In this document: positions 11,701 to 25,800 of the stretch, one piece after another
How the letters are laid out: each line of letters starts with the position of its first letter
How positions within the stretch are numbered: position 1 is the stretch's first letter
Assembly: GCA_013433145.1 (NCBI GenBank)
Contig: CM024190.1
Span: 7,912,120 to 7,976,119, forward strand
Length of the DNA stretch: 64,000 nucleotides
Reading direction: 5' to 3'
Source: Ascaris suum
Lineage: Eukaryota; Nematoda; Chromadorea; Rhabditida; Ascarididae
The notes under the pieces: model-generated
What the model saw: the letters and a program-made list of their open reading frames with translations, nothing else
Told to the model about the DNA's origin: nothing
Database searches by the model: none
Translations under genes and position numbers: made by a program

Positions 11701-13690
11701 TTCGCACTACATCATATTTCACCTCATGCGATACGACACAATTGAAGTGCCATTAACAGAAAGCTCATATGATTTCTTGTTGTGTGTAATCTCTTATAAA
11801 ATATAACGTCAATAAATATATGAAATATCGACGTTCACGATGCCGATGGTGATTATGGCGCAAAACACTTCCAACAGGGCTTCCATTATCACATAACGGT
11901 CACTTTATTCATAGTACAAACGTGCAAAATAAAAAAAAAAAAGTTTAAAGCGCAAACATGCAATTTTGAGCGTGGATCAAAATTCCTAGAATGCAACATG
12001 TCACTATTTCCGAATGACTGAGTTTCGCTCCTATATTCGAATGGCTCCGTAGAAACGATGTTAGGCTGACTTTACTAAGCTCAAAACGTTCTTTTGCCTT
12101 CGAAAAAAAGCGTAGCTTAGCGGAAAAATTTCATATCGTCCAATGGCACCTTAGCAGAGCAGAATTCCCGATAAACTAGGCAAAGATTTATTAGAAGTGA
12201 ACGATGCTGAACAATTTGCAATGGTCAACTATTACAAATCAACTGCAGCTAACCAAAAAAAAAAAAAAAAAAAGAACTTCACAAATACACATTATTTACT
12301 GAATATATTTGAAGGCAAAACAATTGGTGGTCACAATTGAAACACAATGAATTCATACCGTGTAAAACAAATACAACGCCATTGTAATGGCCACGTAAGA
12401 ACATTGACAACAATAGACGAAACGTAAAATGCCATATTTTTGGTGATAATGGCTAATAATCTCCCTATCGACTAGCTGCATCACAACAAAAATACTTCCG
12501 ACAAATATGCCACTGAAGAGGAGCGTCGTATCCGACAATCACCTTTGTTTTTCATTCTGCTGGTTAAATCATAGCACAACGCGATGTTCTGTCCCAGGTG
12601 TCATTTCATTTGACCTTTCTCATTGTGCTGTTCTGTTCTGGACTTCTGTATATATCAGACTATAAATAAAAATGAGAAGTAAAGAATTTTGCAATACAAC
12701 GAGGCGACAGCAATATGTGAAATTCGGCCAGGAGAACCGCTTTGACCGCTTAACTTTTAGCTTCATACCAATCTTACTGTGAGGCATCAGATTATTCGCC
12801 GTATACTATCGTCGGTTGACGGGAGCATTCGATAGAAACTGAAGCGAGTCGAATTTTACAGTATGCATAAGATAACCATTTCTCTAGTCTGCTCCCAGCC
12901 CCGAAAGTCTGATGCAAGAAGAACTGCCCTCATTAGAAATCGCTCTTGGAAAATTCTCTATGGAAAGCCTTCGATATATTGTGCATCACGCCTATACTCG
13001 AGTAAAGGGACACATAATCAACCGTCTTTTTCCTCCAAGAAGACATCACGAAATTTGATATAATCAGCATGCAGAAAATTTATGAAGGGTTCGCCGAGAA
13101 AAATTCACTCTCATCGTGTAGCAAAATTCTTCGCTTCTATGAATTTGTGCCGATATTTCTTGCGTTTACGCTTTTCATAAAAATGCGTGAATTTCTCGTT
13201 TTCTCAGTTCTCAATAGAGATGAAGTCAACAGCAAATATTGAGATTTTCATGAGATAATCATAACAAAATGGTGAACAAATACAGGAAAGACTTGAAGTT
13301 TTCGACGAAAAAAAGCTGAAAAAACAAAATTACCGGCATCTTCGGTTGTTACCTGATCAATGTTGAACGTCACACCTAGCGACGTAGCGTTCAAGTTTTA
13401 ATTTCCAGTTGCAGATGTGATCTCTTACATCATGTTAATTTCCACTTCTCGTAGACAACCATTTGTAAGAGGTAAGCAAATGGAATATTAGTGATGCTCA
13501 ATTCGTGGCTCCATCGACAAGAATTTGGAATCTGTAAGTTCGGCCAGAAGTAGAAATACAATTATCCGAAAGCTGCAGCTGTAGGAAAAGAGAAAAGGAG
13601 ATGTCCATGACCAGTTCGGTGGTTTTATCGCTATTTGAGAGTATAACTAACAAATATGATGATATATGAAGAGGAATTATATGGTGGTCG
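8760..13690. other. Long stretch without a supported gene
   Basis: The open frames here are short, A+T-driven and lack paired splice signals. Notable sequence: a 17-bp tandem duplication at 10395-10428 and A-runs at 11928-11942 and 12255-12273. The lev-10-like 3' UTR begins below 13692; no clear AATAAA was found close to the stop. Confidence 0.45.
10395..10428. repeat. Tandem duplication, 17 bp x2
   Basis: GAATTTATATGGCACTA occurs twice in direct succession (10395-10411 and 10412-10428), exact. Confidence 0.9.
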
Positions 13691-13691
13691 C

Positions 13692-13839
13692 TCAACCATA
13701 GAAAGTTTCGGTGTGTGGATGATGCTGCATGGGCGATTCCCGATACATATTTGCTACATGTGGATAATCGCTTGATGGGGGCATAACGCCTCTTATATCG
13801 TGGTGAGTGAGACGTGATGCAGCCGGTGATGGCAGCAAG
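13692..13839 (-). CDS. lev-10: lev-10-like exon 22: cytoplasmic C-terminus
   Basis: Acceptor ATTTTCAG, phase 2, joining CA|C as His. It reads LLPSPAASRLTHHDIRGVMP, then PSSDYPHVANMYRESPMQHH, and ends in HTETFYG-stop (TGA 13692-13694). It is Pro/Ser/His/Tyr-rich without a recognised domain. A different frame on this strand is also open over most of the exon, but only this frame is in phase with the membrane exon. Confidence 0.8.
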
Positions 13840-16800
13840 CTGAAAATAATACAAACGCCTTAGACATCGTTGTAGGATCTAAAACGACTGTTGCTTATCA
13901 AGGTTTCAGAAAAATTCGCATAAAGCGCTTCCGCTTAACAATGATGAAACTCTTCGATAATCTCCTTCCTTGGTAAAACCGAATCTACATTTTGAGCACA
14001 GTTTAGCGCAACTTCATGCACAATAGCAGTCAAATGTATTCATAATGAGTTAAATTTCAGGAACATTCCGTGTTGGATTTCAGGGTTTCATAAATCGACG
14101 CACAGAATAATTTGAGCAGCAAGACACCTGTCAAAGATTTGCCCGTACTGAGCTGGAGAAGTGACCGGAGAAGAAAGGAGGTAGAGTGAGCAGTGGGGGA
14201 ACAATATTCTCATGAGAAGATCGGACGCACTAACGAATTTTTCAAGAGTGCAGCGTTAATAGCATCCTAGTAATTTTTTGGAAAGAACGCTTCTCGATTT
14301 CATGTGAAGATTTGGGCGATCATACAAATTCAACAGCCAAATGTTGAAGTTGAGATACTGCAACAGGAATTATTGAGCTTACTGAATATCAGTTGGTCGA
14401 CCAGCGGCTGCCTTTGAGACTGGTTTCTGAGATCGATAAGGTTGACGCTGATGTTTGAGCCCAGATGAAGCATATCGACGTCGTTTTTTCTTCTTTCTCT
14501 CAAACTTCTTTTTAAAGAGGTAGCAGAAGAAGCCAAAAATGAAGAGGAATATACAACCAGAGAAAGTTGCAGCGAATAGCACAGTTCGAATGTCGGTTGC
14601 ACTTTCAAGCTTATTACCTGAAATAGTATCATACGTGGATTGCCTATAATGCATAACTAATAATTATGCTCTTGGTCTTAAGAAAAACGTCAAAAAACTC
14701 AGTTTTTTTTTTTTGAAGTCTCATGAGTAGAATTCAATTTCCGGCTTAAGCAACGAACCCTAGGAATTTTTAGCTCCAGAAGCCATCCGGAACGCGGAGG
14801 GTTGTGAATGATTCAAAAATAACCCTGCCCCATTCATGCGCTATATTATACAAAAGCCATGCGAAGTATGACTGAGGTGCTATAGAAGAGAATACATGCG
14901 CCATAACAAAATCTTCCCACAGTAAGTTCGGAATGGTCTGGACTCCTGGAGTATAATATTTAAGGATGCGTCCGGCAAGAAACACGTTAAGCAGTTGCAT
15001 TTTCAATAAAGCGAGTGTTTTCACATTCTTGCTTTTTCTCATCTACAATTACGATTCATGCTACTCAGTTATAGTTTGAAAGAAGCGCGAAAGCACTTCC
15101 ACATTAATAAAGCCATAATGAGCTCCTGTCCGTAGCCTATGTGGACCTTTCAAACACTCAATTATACAACGCATTTGTGGAGAAAATTGGAGCCATTCAA
15201 AAGATCCGATTTAATCGCTTCCTCTAAACTAGCGAGGTGCGGGTAACTCCGGACAAGACCAACCGCTCCCCGTCAACGTTTCCCGACTGGGGACTTCTCA
15301 CTCTTCACATAATACTTGCATTTTTGCACCAAATTCGTGCAAGCATGAGTGCAAATGTTTTCCCCTTACACTATACCATCATCTTGGCAGTCGCCCTATA
15401 AAGGCTCTTTCTAAACTCTATCAACTTTGCTTATTTTGCCGACCACATTTTCCTAGCATAGAACTTGGGCAAAATTTTCAAACATCTTTCGATTTTCGCA
15501 AATTCTATCAATAAGACTTCGAAGTGAGAAATTTCAGGATTAGATGACATAATTTTATTTGCTGGTTGCCAATGCGGAATGGTTAATATAGATGCTACTT
15601 TGTGCGGTGTCGTGAGGTCGTGTTACTTAGCAGGCGATGGACTGAGTCGTTAAATGCGACTTAAGGTGAGAGGGATGGAGAGATAAAGATGATTGAAGTG
15701 ATAAAGAATTGTAATCGGTGCATTGTTGAGTTAGGCGTGCGTCGACAGCAACGAGCGAGCGGAAATGGTTAGCAGCTAAACAGCGGTTGATCGGTAGAAT
15801 GTGAGAAGGTTAATATCAAACTGTAAAGCTCAACATATGATGGCTATAAAAATGACTACGGCAGTTGGATGGGCTCGTGAGGAAAATGCCTCGCTCAAAA
15901 GAAACGGCTTCTTCTTTGATTTGTTATACTTCCCTTTCTTATTCTTATTTTTCTTAACTCTTGTTTTAGTATCATGCGACATAATTGCCAAGTAAAGCAA
16001 CTTCATCAAAAGCTTCTATACCGCGTAATTCTGTACACTTCCATATAGCCTTAAGTGATCGGTGGACGAACGGAAATATCATTAGCGTTGCTGATTTAAC
16101 AGCTGAAGTGGTTGAAAGCTACAGCTATGTGTGTTGGTTGTTGTGCTCTTATTGCCCTTGAAGGTGTTAATGCGATTAGTACCACTTTGATCTTTATCTT
16201 AGCGCCAAAACTCTTATGGCTGTAGTGCTAACAGCTGCTACATCATTGTCAGAAAGTCTTCAAGAGGACTGTTTTTATAACTTGTTGCATCGATACTACT
16301 AGTAAAAACCAGAAATATTACTTGTGGCACTGTTACTAATAATATATTCTGCTAGTAGTAGTATCAAGGGCCGATGAACACTACGAAACGAACAGCTTCT
16401 CGATAGGGTCCCTGTCGAAGAGTTCTCCCATCATTTTCCCCACGACTTTTTTGCAGGGTCCCCGCTCCGAGGATCTGCTTTCATAGGAGTCCATAAGATA
16501 GGAAATATCTCCTACCCGCCCGCCTCCTCCCATCTAATTCTAAATGGTTCGCAGGAGGTGCACCTCAAAAAATAGATTGTAGCATTATCACTAGCAACGA
16601 CTGTTTGCCGCTATCTGTTTTTCAAGTTTTCATAAGACTCTCGTTTTTTCTCGATAAAATTAAATGGCAGTCTCGGTCATTAGCCTTCTCCCAACCGGAA
16701 ATACCGAGCACACCGGTAGACGCTAACGCATGCTTGTGGTGACTCCCGATGGTTTCGTACCCATTCATCGTTCCACTCTTAGCTCGAATACCTCTCTCAA

Positions 16801-19800
16801 GACTTTCAGTTGGAAATAAAACATGCGGGCTCAAAAGCATAGAAAGTAACGAGATAATAGATTAGTTAATTTGATGGCTCATATGAATCGGCAAAAGGTT
16901 CGCTGTTTTGTGCTCTTTTGGTGTAAAACGACAATCAGATCAGTGTTTAAAGCAGATTTTTGAGTCTTTACTCAAAAATGCTTTAATTACCTATATTCAA
17001 AAGTATAGGTAACGAAAGCATATTCAAAACCCTTTTCGAAATATACTTTACGAGGCAAATCTTATTCCATTCATTACACCTATCAAAATTCTTAATCAAA
17101 GCTTCACTGTTCAATTAATTGAAAATGCACGATGTTGACGGAAAAACAATTACATGTTATGTACGCAAAGACAGGACACGTTTTGTAAATGCTGATGAAA
17201 TTTTGCGAAAGTGAGCAAAAATGAAATGGAAACTATTGCTGCAGCCTGTTGAGTTGTTAGGAAAAATGTTGCCACTCGATAAAACTCTCAAAAATTCTCG
17301 AAAAACGAAAAAAAAAAAGACGACTCAAGAAATTTGACCACGATATTCGGAAGGAACGCGAAACAGATAAAGTTTTAAATCATTATGGCACCGCAATATT
17401 TGTTAGACACAATATCTGTTCTTTTGAAAATCATCAATTACGACGTTAGTTTGCGATCCTAATTTTCTTCCACCACTCCTCCTCTTTGGCATAAACATAA
17501 AATGTAGTGACAGCGGAAAACTACCTCTTACTTTGGGGAAAGGGGAAAATGGATTCGGCGCTTTCTATGGCTCTGACCCTATCGGCAATAAACAAAAGGA
17601 TTGGAGTTTTGTTACTGATGTACAGACATCCTGAAAACGACACTCTGATAACAGCAATAAGTTCCTTTAAAAAAAAACGCATTTTCACGTTTCGGTGATA
17701 GCTGATTGCGCATGCGAATGATACAACGCTTGAGGTCAAGAAATGAAAATTACAGTTTCCATGACACAAAAAAAAAGAATTTGCGCATATATGCCTTATT
17801 TGTATTTCTATATGAGTTGTTTCGTTTGCATCATTAGCGAGCTAAATTTAAATAAAGAATACTTGCAGTGAGAATAAAAATTATTCGAACGTGTACAAAA
17901 GTACAAAATCTACACAGCTATGTGCCAAAATGAATGCAACAAAAAAAAATTGTGCTATGCGAAACATCACAAAAACTCACTGACATGGGCAAATGCCTCT
18001 TAACAAGGACGAAGAAGCTTTATTGCAAGCTATATATTAGTTCAAATCGACACAAGCGACAACGTAAACAAACAAGCAAACAAACAAGCAAACAAACAAA
18101 CAAACAAACAAACGAACAAACAAACATTTCAAAATAAAAAGAAATAACATCATACTCGTGAGACGAGAATCGAAAAAAAAAATTCACCTAATTTGAAAAA
18201 CTAATAATAAATAATAAAACAAAAATAAGAAATTCAAACATCTTCCATTCTACTCTTCTAAAACTACATTCTGCAACTAGCAAGGCAAAAAAAAAAAACG
18301 AATGGAGGAGAGAAATTATGGCTGCTTATGCACTTCTAAGAGGGTGTTAGAAACAAACGTAGAATAGTTGTGATCAATTTATATGTATATGAATTAGACT
18401 GCCACCATTACCGCTCAATCACCTAAATACAGTGGGAGGAAATGAACCGCTGATGACTTGTGGTAGTCATTCCATTTACTCTTCGGGTTTTGGGTCCGAT
18501 CTTTGAGTTTTTTAGATCATAATCGCCAGTGAATCATTCTGGTTTTATCTAAAACAATGTCCACTATTTTGTCCGCTTAAGCGAAGTATCGTTTTGTGGT
18601 TTTCTTGCATGATTTCTATTTTTGATATATATGTCGTCGAAGTTTTTTCGTGGTAAACCTGAATAGAAGGAAGGAATTTTCAGAAAGGTTCCCACACTAC
18701 AATAACATCCTGCTTATTCCAGTAGTTAACCTCAGTTTATGCTTCAAAGCATGCTACTTTTCTCTCATCTCATTTTCAAAGCTAGCCAGAATAAAACTTC
18801 CAAAAGATGTGAGTGAAGAACTTGATGGCGCTAATCTAAAGCCTAAAATAATAGGAAGCTCTAATCAGTGGGAAAAAACTGGACGTTAAAATACTTGATG
18901 ATATCAAAGGAAGCAGGAGGATCATCGCCGAAGATGACTGCAAATGCAATTTTCAACGATTTCGATTATCGACTTAGTTGAAGAGGTACAATCGAATTAT
19001 ATGTTTCCCATTATGAATAGGTGAATTACAACAGATCTAGTCAAATTACGCTGACGGACAAAAAATGCAACCAGATTATAATGAGTGGTACTCGGGAAAG
19101 AATTTCTGTGAACGCTCCAATTTCCACTCGTAAAGTCTTTGGCAATTTTGCAATCACCATAGACATATGTCGTTATGTAATGGAAGAGTGAGAAGAGTTC
19201 CGAACTTTAGTTAGCAGGTATTTCAAACAAATGTGACTGACTAAAATCTTGATATAAGATCACGTAAATTTCAGCTAAGAGATATTAAAATTTACCTGAA
19301 GCATCAAAAACGATTAACTCCCTTAGTAAAAGAAGCTTATTCACTAAATAATCCAAAATGAGCTTCGCCATAACGTGACGAGTTTACCGTAGTAGTAAAG
19401 AATATCATTATCGTAGTAAGAATAATCAAACCACATTATCGTAGTAAAGAATAATATCATTAATAATTGTCTAACTTTTCCATTCATCGTTTAAAAAAAA
19501 AAAAAAAAAAAAAAGAAAAGAGCACACGTGTTAAAACATTCATTGGCAAACATAAGAAATCATCTATAAAATAAAACAAAAACAACAAAAATAAATCAAG
19601 AACAGTAACAAGCGAATATTATTGTTTTAATAGACTTATTAGTGCAAAGAATATCATAGAACTTCAGCAGCCATTCATAAATTCACCCTATCCTCAGATA
19701 TCCCACAAGTAATTCCATACACAGTAAACAACCGCCGAAATTCTAAGTGACAGTCATTGCCGTTGCATGCTCATCACTTCTATGAATGTCGTCTAGGTGT

Positions 19801-22800
19801 CATGTGAGAGATGTGAGGATGTTAGTTTTTCGATGCTGTTTTCTTATGATTCCATAAAAACGTCATGCAATTTTTAAAAAATCTGCAACTGTATTAGGTA
19901 GAGTAATTCTGAGAACGTTTATACATCGGGCCCCAAACATTTTTAGCACTCATTAGCAAAACTTCTTTATTTTTAGGTTTTTTTGAATAGCATACGATGG
20001 AATTTGTTGCAGCAAGAATATGTGGTCAGTGGCACATGGCTGTGGGAACATACCTACTTGCATGCACTTTACTGAAGCAAATCGACTTCTAAGTGCAGCA
20101 TTCTTCAAGTGAAATTTAACAGTGCTCACTCGCGAAGAACAGAAAGGGTGCAATCCGGATTAAGGGATACGAACAATTAGCACTAAAGAAATGAATAGCG
20201 GAATCCGTAGTACCAACTAGAAGCCAGTTAATTTTTGCGAACCCCACTTCGCGTTGTTAAACTTAAAACCCTTAAAGTACACCTGTTTGCTGTAATCGTA
20301 CGAATTAAACGGTTAAGTGAGTATAAGGAAACCAAGGGCGAACAAGTGGATGCTTATTTGGACGCAATAGGTAGTTGCGGAGCGATGGGACCACTCACAA
20401 TGAGCCTCGTCAGTATCGTCGTGGAGACCACAGTTCTCGTCTCCATTGCATCGAAGTCGTGCGTCAATGCACAGCTTCGTATATGTGCATAGATATAGAG
20501 ACGCATCAGAGCATTCACGATCATCTGCAATGGTTACACATCAAAATGCTCTTACGGCTATGCGCCAACAGCATAGAAATAACCTTGGAATTGATTAGGA
20601 ATACCACCGGCCGGAACTATTTAGGTTGCAGCGACGGATTCGCGAACCGAGTGATGATTAATATGCGTAAATAACAAATGCATAAGTTGACTTGAACCCA
20701 TACAACTTGAACGCTTTGAAAGAAGCAGCTACAAAACAGCGTTGGCTTTTGAACATGCACATCCCTAAGTGTGGGGAGGATCGTCGAAACTGTACATACA
20801 AAGGTCCTATACTGAATTTTGGACGATAAATTTTGTCCGGTAAAAGAGATCGAAATTCCACAGAATGGTGCAGCAACGGAAATTCGGTAAAGATATTTTC
20901 ATAGAAGTGAGTTTCTGATAATATCGCGCAAAGACGCTCATTGGCACACAATTGCCGGAAACCACAACGAAACTGAAGAAGAGATGATTATTTCTCAAAT
21001 CGAAATATAAGAGCACAATGCAATCTTAGGACTCATCGGAGTTGTAACTCATCGAAGACATCGCTGACCGCTGTGGCAAAAAAAGTACAATGTTCTCATG
21101 ATGTCATAATCTACTCACACTCTTTGTTGCATAGGCTGTTAATATGGTACCGGATTGTTTTCCACATCTGTGGAAAGGAATATTTCTGCATAAGCAGGTT
21201 ATGAGACCGCCTCAGAAACGGTAGAATGCTTTGCCCATATTGTCGAGCATCTGCTTCCTCAACGGCTGGTATGACTTCGTAATGCTTTAAGTAAGCAACG
21301 ATCTTCTGTACCTTGCTGTCTATCTTAAGCCACCAGCTATATCTTTGTATTTTTCCATGAAAAATGCTTCCGATAAGGCAACTAACAATTTCATTACCAT
21401 AATATGATGCAGTGACATCTTTGTATTCAATTTTCAAATATTTGACGAATATCTAAAACATTAAAGGCAATATAAAAACAATCCGGCAATTCTAATAGAA
21501 ACCCATTAGAAAACGCTAATTGAAATTCATTTGCTACAATTGACTAAAGAAAAAAAAAACCTTCCCGACTGCAAATCTCAAAAGCGATTTGCGATTGCAA
21601 TCAAAACCAATTGTGCTCTTTGCTATACATTCGTTTTTCGATGAAAAAAAAAAAAAATCAGAATGCCTCATCGAAAGCAATAAAATTCTGAGTTTTTCTT
21701 CTTTTTTTTTTTTAGCTCAGATTCTCATTTTAGTATCCGATTGATTGCATCATTTATTGCATTAAAGCATCGAAAATAGATGATACTCCAACGGTGTGGC
21801 TATTGAAATTTTTCCATAGAACTTTTTCGTTTTAAATATATTTATTGATAGTATTCGTGTAAATTAACGATTATTATAGCCAACCTTTAATTAATTTCAC
21901 TTCTGTCCATGTGAAATTGAAACCTTTCAGGCCATTCACTTTGTCTGGAGATGTGAAGAAGCTGCAAATTGAACAATTCTTGCAGCTTATACGTTGAATG
22001 TGAATAATAAAGTTTGTACAAGTTCGTTGAGTATGGGAAAGGTATGAGCTGCTTTTGCTCTGTTTCATTCGATAATTCATAGGCCATCCGCGCAAAAAAT
22101 ATGTGATGTGGGGAACACAGATAAGGAACTTCAACCCCTAATGGAGAACTCACACCTCAATTTCGGATGAATTCGGTTGATTAAAAAGCAACGGTAACCT
22201 ATAGATTTGCTTCCTCCCCTGCTCAAGGAAGAGACGAGTGAAAAAGGAGCGGAAGAACTAAGGCGAAGAAAATATTGCCAGGAATCTTAATTACCGATTG
22301 TGATTCTCTTCGCTCCATCGATAAAGCTACAGGTGGCAGTGAAATGTTTCACCTCAAAATCTCGCTCCCCTCTCCTCTAGATCAACGGAACATCCGCAAG
22401 TGATCTGCTGCTGCACACGACTCTCTTAGAAAGCGCGTCTCTCCGGCTAAAGTGCACCAAGCTCTACTTTCGGATAGCCCGGAAAAGACAGAGTTCCTCG
22501 GAGGAATGAATGGATGACCTGTTCCCATAATAGCAAGGACCTATTCCCATATTAGCAATTGAAAGAGATAATAGAATGCAAATTTCAGATTGCCTGACCA
22601 TCTCAACGTAAATAACCTCAATTGCGAGCGCAATATCTCGAAGACTAAGCTCTTGCTAAAGGAAATGCGACGCTAAGAAACTCCGAGTGCCACTGCATGA
22701 TGTTTTAAGCTCCCTTAATCTAGTCAGATATAAAGCAGCAATAAAGCTCCATTCACCACAACGGCCATGGCGTAATTTACCGCCTCAGTGATGAATGTTG

Positions 22801-25800
22801 CTCGATAAAAGGATGGAAAGAAAAAGATCGGAAAGTGTGGAAAGAAAAAGATCGGAAAGTGCGAGCACATTACGAATTTGAGAGTAAATTGAAGCTTAGA
22901 AAACCTGACAGAACCTTATCCTGACAGTGTTGTTGTTGGAGACAATCGGTTGTATTACACTTTCGACGGTGCCACAGATTTCTTGCACGTTCGGACCGGC
23001 GCCGACACCTTGATCAGCATCCACGCGAATGACAGCATTCTGACAGTTGACCGAGTCGTCCGACATTGCACCCTCCACCTCCATCTTTACGAGGTTTAAT
23101 AAAATCTGAACTCACTGAACGTTAAGAAGGTAACGTCCTTCTACTCGTCACGGTGACCACTTAACATATCACGCAAATAAGAATAAATATCACTAAAACA
23201 ACATTAAAATATATCGCCATATAATGGGTCAATGTACACACATATGAAGCATTGTCTTGACGTGCAAAGGACGAGGGTCGAAATAATTGAGAAGAAGATG
23301 CTTTAAAACTGCGAGTGGAACTCTTCTTCTATGTATCTGTATTACATTTGTTACTACGTTCATTTATCGGTCAGTTACAACTACTGCATGTACTGTGGTA
23401 CTTTAGATGTCAAAGAAATATTCTGATGTATATTTTGTGAAAGCTTGTCAAATGGTACCCTTATTTGAGTGAATTCCTGCCGGGTTTGCAACTTCTTGGC
23501 TAAAGGAGGGGTGTCTAATCGAAGAAACACGATGTTTGTCTCGCAATGTAGCGGAAACCAAATCTAAGACTTGCTTTTTTTTTGTTTTCACAGCGATCAA
23601 CTTCTTATGCTCAAAGCTTCGAAGAGCTTTCCTTGACTTTTCGGACCAGTTAATTAATCTCTGTCGTCCTGTTCGTCCACATCGGAAAAAGCTGATGCCT
23701 TTAGTACAGCGCTTCCTAGGCCAAAACACTTATTACGATACTATGTAAATTTAGAGCCATGAGAAGCACAATTGCTATGTGGCGGGTCTTCGAAAAATTA
23801 CTATTCGCTACTGGACGGTTGACGTATGAGGTGTCGGAGCAATAGGTAGAGACTAACCCGATGTCCTGGCCTCACTTTGATTTCCCAATCGCATATAAGG
23901 TCCTTGTTGTATCTGATGGGATAACCAGGAGAGACAAGCCAGCCTGTTGTATGATCATCCGTTCTCGTTATCCTCTGACCACAGTGACGAGAGGTTTCTA
24001 AATTAGAGCTTAATTGCCTCATATCTTGCTATCTAATTACGTGAAAAAGTTCTCTCGCTATGCGATAGCTACACAGTTGCATGATAGAAATGCTGAAAAA
24101 AACGTTGTATGTATAACAGTGAAAAATTAATTCAAATATTGTTTTCTCGATAAGCATAAATACTTTTTATCGAGTAAAATACTTTATTGGGTAAGCAGAA
24201 ATTAAATAATTTATTAGATGAGAATGAGTGCTTTTTCAATCGGTTCTAATGAGATAGCTGTGAAATTACCTGTTGGGCTTCAAAAAATAGCGTTTTCCAA
24301 GATGATTTTGAATAGCATACGGAAATTATGATTAGCACGAAAGACTTCATACTATGAACGATGCGAAATCATTGAGCAGAAAAGTGTCTCTCATAGAAAT
24401 TGCTTAGCGAGGAAATAAGCTATACAAGAGAGGAGCAATAAGCTAAATACATCAGAATTGAACAATGCAAAAGTTTTTAAATATAGACAATAAAAGCGAA
24501 TACTTAACACACATTTTATAAAACGTTACACACAAGAAAAACGTCAAAGGTATTTGTATCATGCTTCTAAAATTTTCTTGATGGAATCAAACAATTCAGC
24601 GAATATTTAATACAAACGGTGGACAAATAATCCCACTGAACAATTTTCAAAACAACAAAGAAATGAATCGGTAAGGAAAGGCAGACCTCTTGTGGGAATT
24701 GCCTCTTTGAAAGCTTTGCGTATTTTATACAACGCTTTGAAGCCATTGCCCGTTCCTTGAGAATCGGAGCGGAAGAAAACGCGCATTTCGTAGGAACCAA
24801 ATGCAGAAACAGTTGGACCAGGGAATGTCTGTGCGCAATACTTCGCTGAAAGAAACAATTGACAATAGACAGAAGTCCTTCAGACTCTGAGCAAAAAAAA
24901 AAAAAATGATGATGCCACTGAAATCCCCATATAGATTCAGTATCATATTTGTTCTAAATGCAAATACCTGGATGCTGAACTTCATTCATTGTCCTCCTTT
25001 CCCCTAATTTTTTATGCTTTTCACGCCTGCTAATACGAGAAGTTTTCATTTCGTCCATGTCGCATTTGTTTTGCGCATTTTTGTAGCGCTTGCTCTCTCA
25101 CAGAGAAAAAAAGGCTGCGGTGAAGCAAAACCGGCCTAAATTTGCTGCTCAGTGATTTCGCCCACTATTTACGCATATCATTAATTGTCAAGATGCCAGA
25201 AGCCACTCTTTGTAAAATCAAAGGAAATCCAAGCAATAGAATAACTAAGTACGGTCTTATTTCAGTGATCAACAAATGCTCTTTGCTGAGCAACTAGAAG
25301 ACGGAATCGCGAAGTTGCGGATATTTTATCCTTTACAATGGTTCTAAAGTTTCTAAATCGTCGAATCTTTCTGTTTATCGTCGTATCGACAACGTTGATC
25401 GTTTACGGTCCACTCCAATAAGCGAACAGCGCATTCCTGATCATTCAGTTTGTTCCCTCATTTTTGTCTTCTATCTCACCCTCACATTCATAAAGAATTG
25501 TATTCGTCTATTTTTGGGATGCAAAACTCAAGCAAGTAATCGCACCTTGCAGTTGCAACCTTTCCTTGCCATCGACGATGAAAACGTCGAAAATTTCCAA
25601 AAAATCTGCACACCTAAAAATGAATCATTTTAAGTGATTTTCATACAAATGTGAATAGGATAATATTACTTATTAATCGCCTCTATACTCACATTCGTGC
25701 TCACCATTCTATTCTTTTGAATGCTTTCGTAGATCCTGCTTTAATTCTAGAAAGGAGGTAAGCAATCAGAAATGCAACAACACTACAAAATAGTGATACG

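Larger units (their letters stand above)
14618..20398 (-). other. Large lev-10-like intron (5.8 kb)
   Basis: It separates the LDLa exon from the membrane exon. Contents: an orphan CUB-like fragment at 14770-14870, the 330-bp repeat copy 2 at 16035-16364, a hairpin at 16980-17019, an (AAAC)n array near 18064-18125, and an A-run at 19493-19514. A plus-strand frame at 18650-18889 ends in protein-like sequence (LPKDVSEELDGANLKPK), but has no start or partner exon. Confidence 0.8.

Noticed and set aside
20658..20990. Minus frame with FRCGFRQLCANERLC next to the LDLa exon
   Set aside because: Cys spacing faintly recalls an LDLa start, but the acidic CDG..DC.D.SDE half is missing, and the true LDLa exon (20399-20524) is complete without it.
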